This document shows, one piece after another, positions 63,646 through 64,000 of a DNA stretch of 64,000 nt (position 1 is the stretch's first letter; the number at the start of each line of letters is the position of its first letter). The translations under genes were made by a program, and so were the position numbers. Origin of the DNA: Actinomadura macrotermitis (GTDB lineage: Bacteria > Actinomycetota > Actinomycetes > Streptosporangiales > Streptosporangiaceae); the NCBI RefSeq assembly GCF_009604375.1, contig NZ_WEGH01000004.1, forward strand, positions 496,001 to 560,000, in the 5' to 3' direction. The notes below the pieces were generated by a model. That model saw only the letters and a program-made list of their open reading frames with translations. It had not been told where the DNA came from and did not search any database.

Positions 63646-64000
63646 TGTGTCCGATGAGGCTGAACTCGCCAGGCAGGCGTTCGGGGAACGCCTGCGGAAC
63701 CTGCGCAAGGACGCCCGGCTCAAGGGCCGCGAGCTCGCGGAGTTGACCGGCCTGCACCCCACCAAGGTGTCCCGGCTGGAGCACGGCCGGCAGAACCCCT
63801 CCGAGAACGACATCCGCGTCTGGTGCATCGCCTGCCGAGCAGAGACCCAGATCCCCGAACTCATCGCCACCTACCGCGACATCGCTCTCATGTGGGAGCA
63901 CAACCGCACAAAACTGCGCGGTGGCATGAAGCGTGTCCAGGCCCAGGGAACTCCGCTCTACGAGTCGACGAAGCTGCTCCGGGCGTATGAGTCGATATGC
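63646..64000 (+). CDS. XRE helix-turn-helix regulator, DUF5753 type, truncated by window end
   Basis: The gene starts at GTG 63646 (VSDEAELARQAFGERLRNLR) and stays open to the end of the window, 118 codons. The helix-turn-helix reads GRELAELTGLHPTKVSRLEH and is followed by the beginning of a DUF5753-type domain (IALMWEHNRTKLRGGMKRVQ, then QGTPLYESTKLL). Such regulators normally have about 280 residues. They pair with DUF6879 or DUF397 proteins and some control development or antibiotic genes, as in the bldB/whiJ loci of Streptomyces. Confidence 0.85.

Overview
The window is a 64-kb piece of a very GC-rich, gene-dense bacterial chromosome. F420-dependent enzymes, PknG and GlnX homologues, DUF3152/DUF3159/DUF3710 proteins, DUF6879-XRE pairs, a bL37 ribosomal protein and many GTG starts point to an actinomycete. 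Streptosporangiales (for example an Actinomadura relative) is my best guess, but that is inference. I see no rRNA, tRNA, CRISPR array, transposase or integrase.

Layout. (1) 0-3.5 kb: start of a Pnkp gene coupled to Hen1 (RNA repair), a DUF3152 metallopeptidase-like protein and a bacterial PARG. (2) 3.5-7.2 kb: TetR regulator, divergent DHA2 drug exporter with clear operators, and an F420 enzyme. (3) 7.2-10.8 kb: a DUF1906 glycoside-hydrolase-like protein with small membrane, XRE and coiled-coil proteins, a flavoprotein and a DUF6817 protein. (4) 10.9-14.8 kb: an efflux pump-SoxR operon under a perfect sox box, and a TetR with a divergent secreted hydrolase. (5) 15-16.3 kb: a decayed polymorphic-toxin remnant and a possible immunity gene. 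(6) 16.3-25.3 kb: regulator-enzyme pairs (Lrp/methionine gamma-lyase, GlxA/isonitrile-hydratase-like, WYL/epoxide hydrolase), a deaminase and a secreted M28 aminopeptidase.

(7) 25.3-35.1 kb and 55.2-57 kb carry the actinobacterial core block TRAM RNA methyltransferase, KimA-like permease, two TrkA proteins, DUF3159, OB-fold, DUF3710 and dut. Here it is split twice: by a GlnX-PknG pair (30.2-33.8 kb) and by about 20 kb of other genes (35.1-55.1 kb). (8) The 20-kb segment holds a PaaX-type regulator with a membrane protein, a second DHA2 exporter, an L,D-transpeptidase, a MurJ-PhzF fusion, a Na+/H+ antiporter, SdpI, a short ECF sigma factor and a six-gene stressosome operon (RsbR, RsbS, RsbT, ATPase-PP2C, histidine kinase, REC-GAF-PP2C). 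A PF04672 methyltransferase, a PIG-L deacetylase, bL37 and a secreted protein complete it.

(9) 57.1-61 kb: a tightly overlapping operon with MauE-like and MauD-like redox proteins and a Tat-type, 12-cysteine protein resembling the methylamine dehydrogenase light chain but apparently without the tryptophan needed for TTQ. Three small membrane proteins and a YidC paralogue follow. This is the best candidate for an undescribed system. (10) 61-64 kb: a CYP125-like P450, a Ddn-type F420 enzyme, and a DUF6879-XRE pair preceded by a shrunken small gene and cut by the window end.
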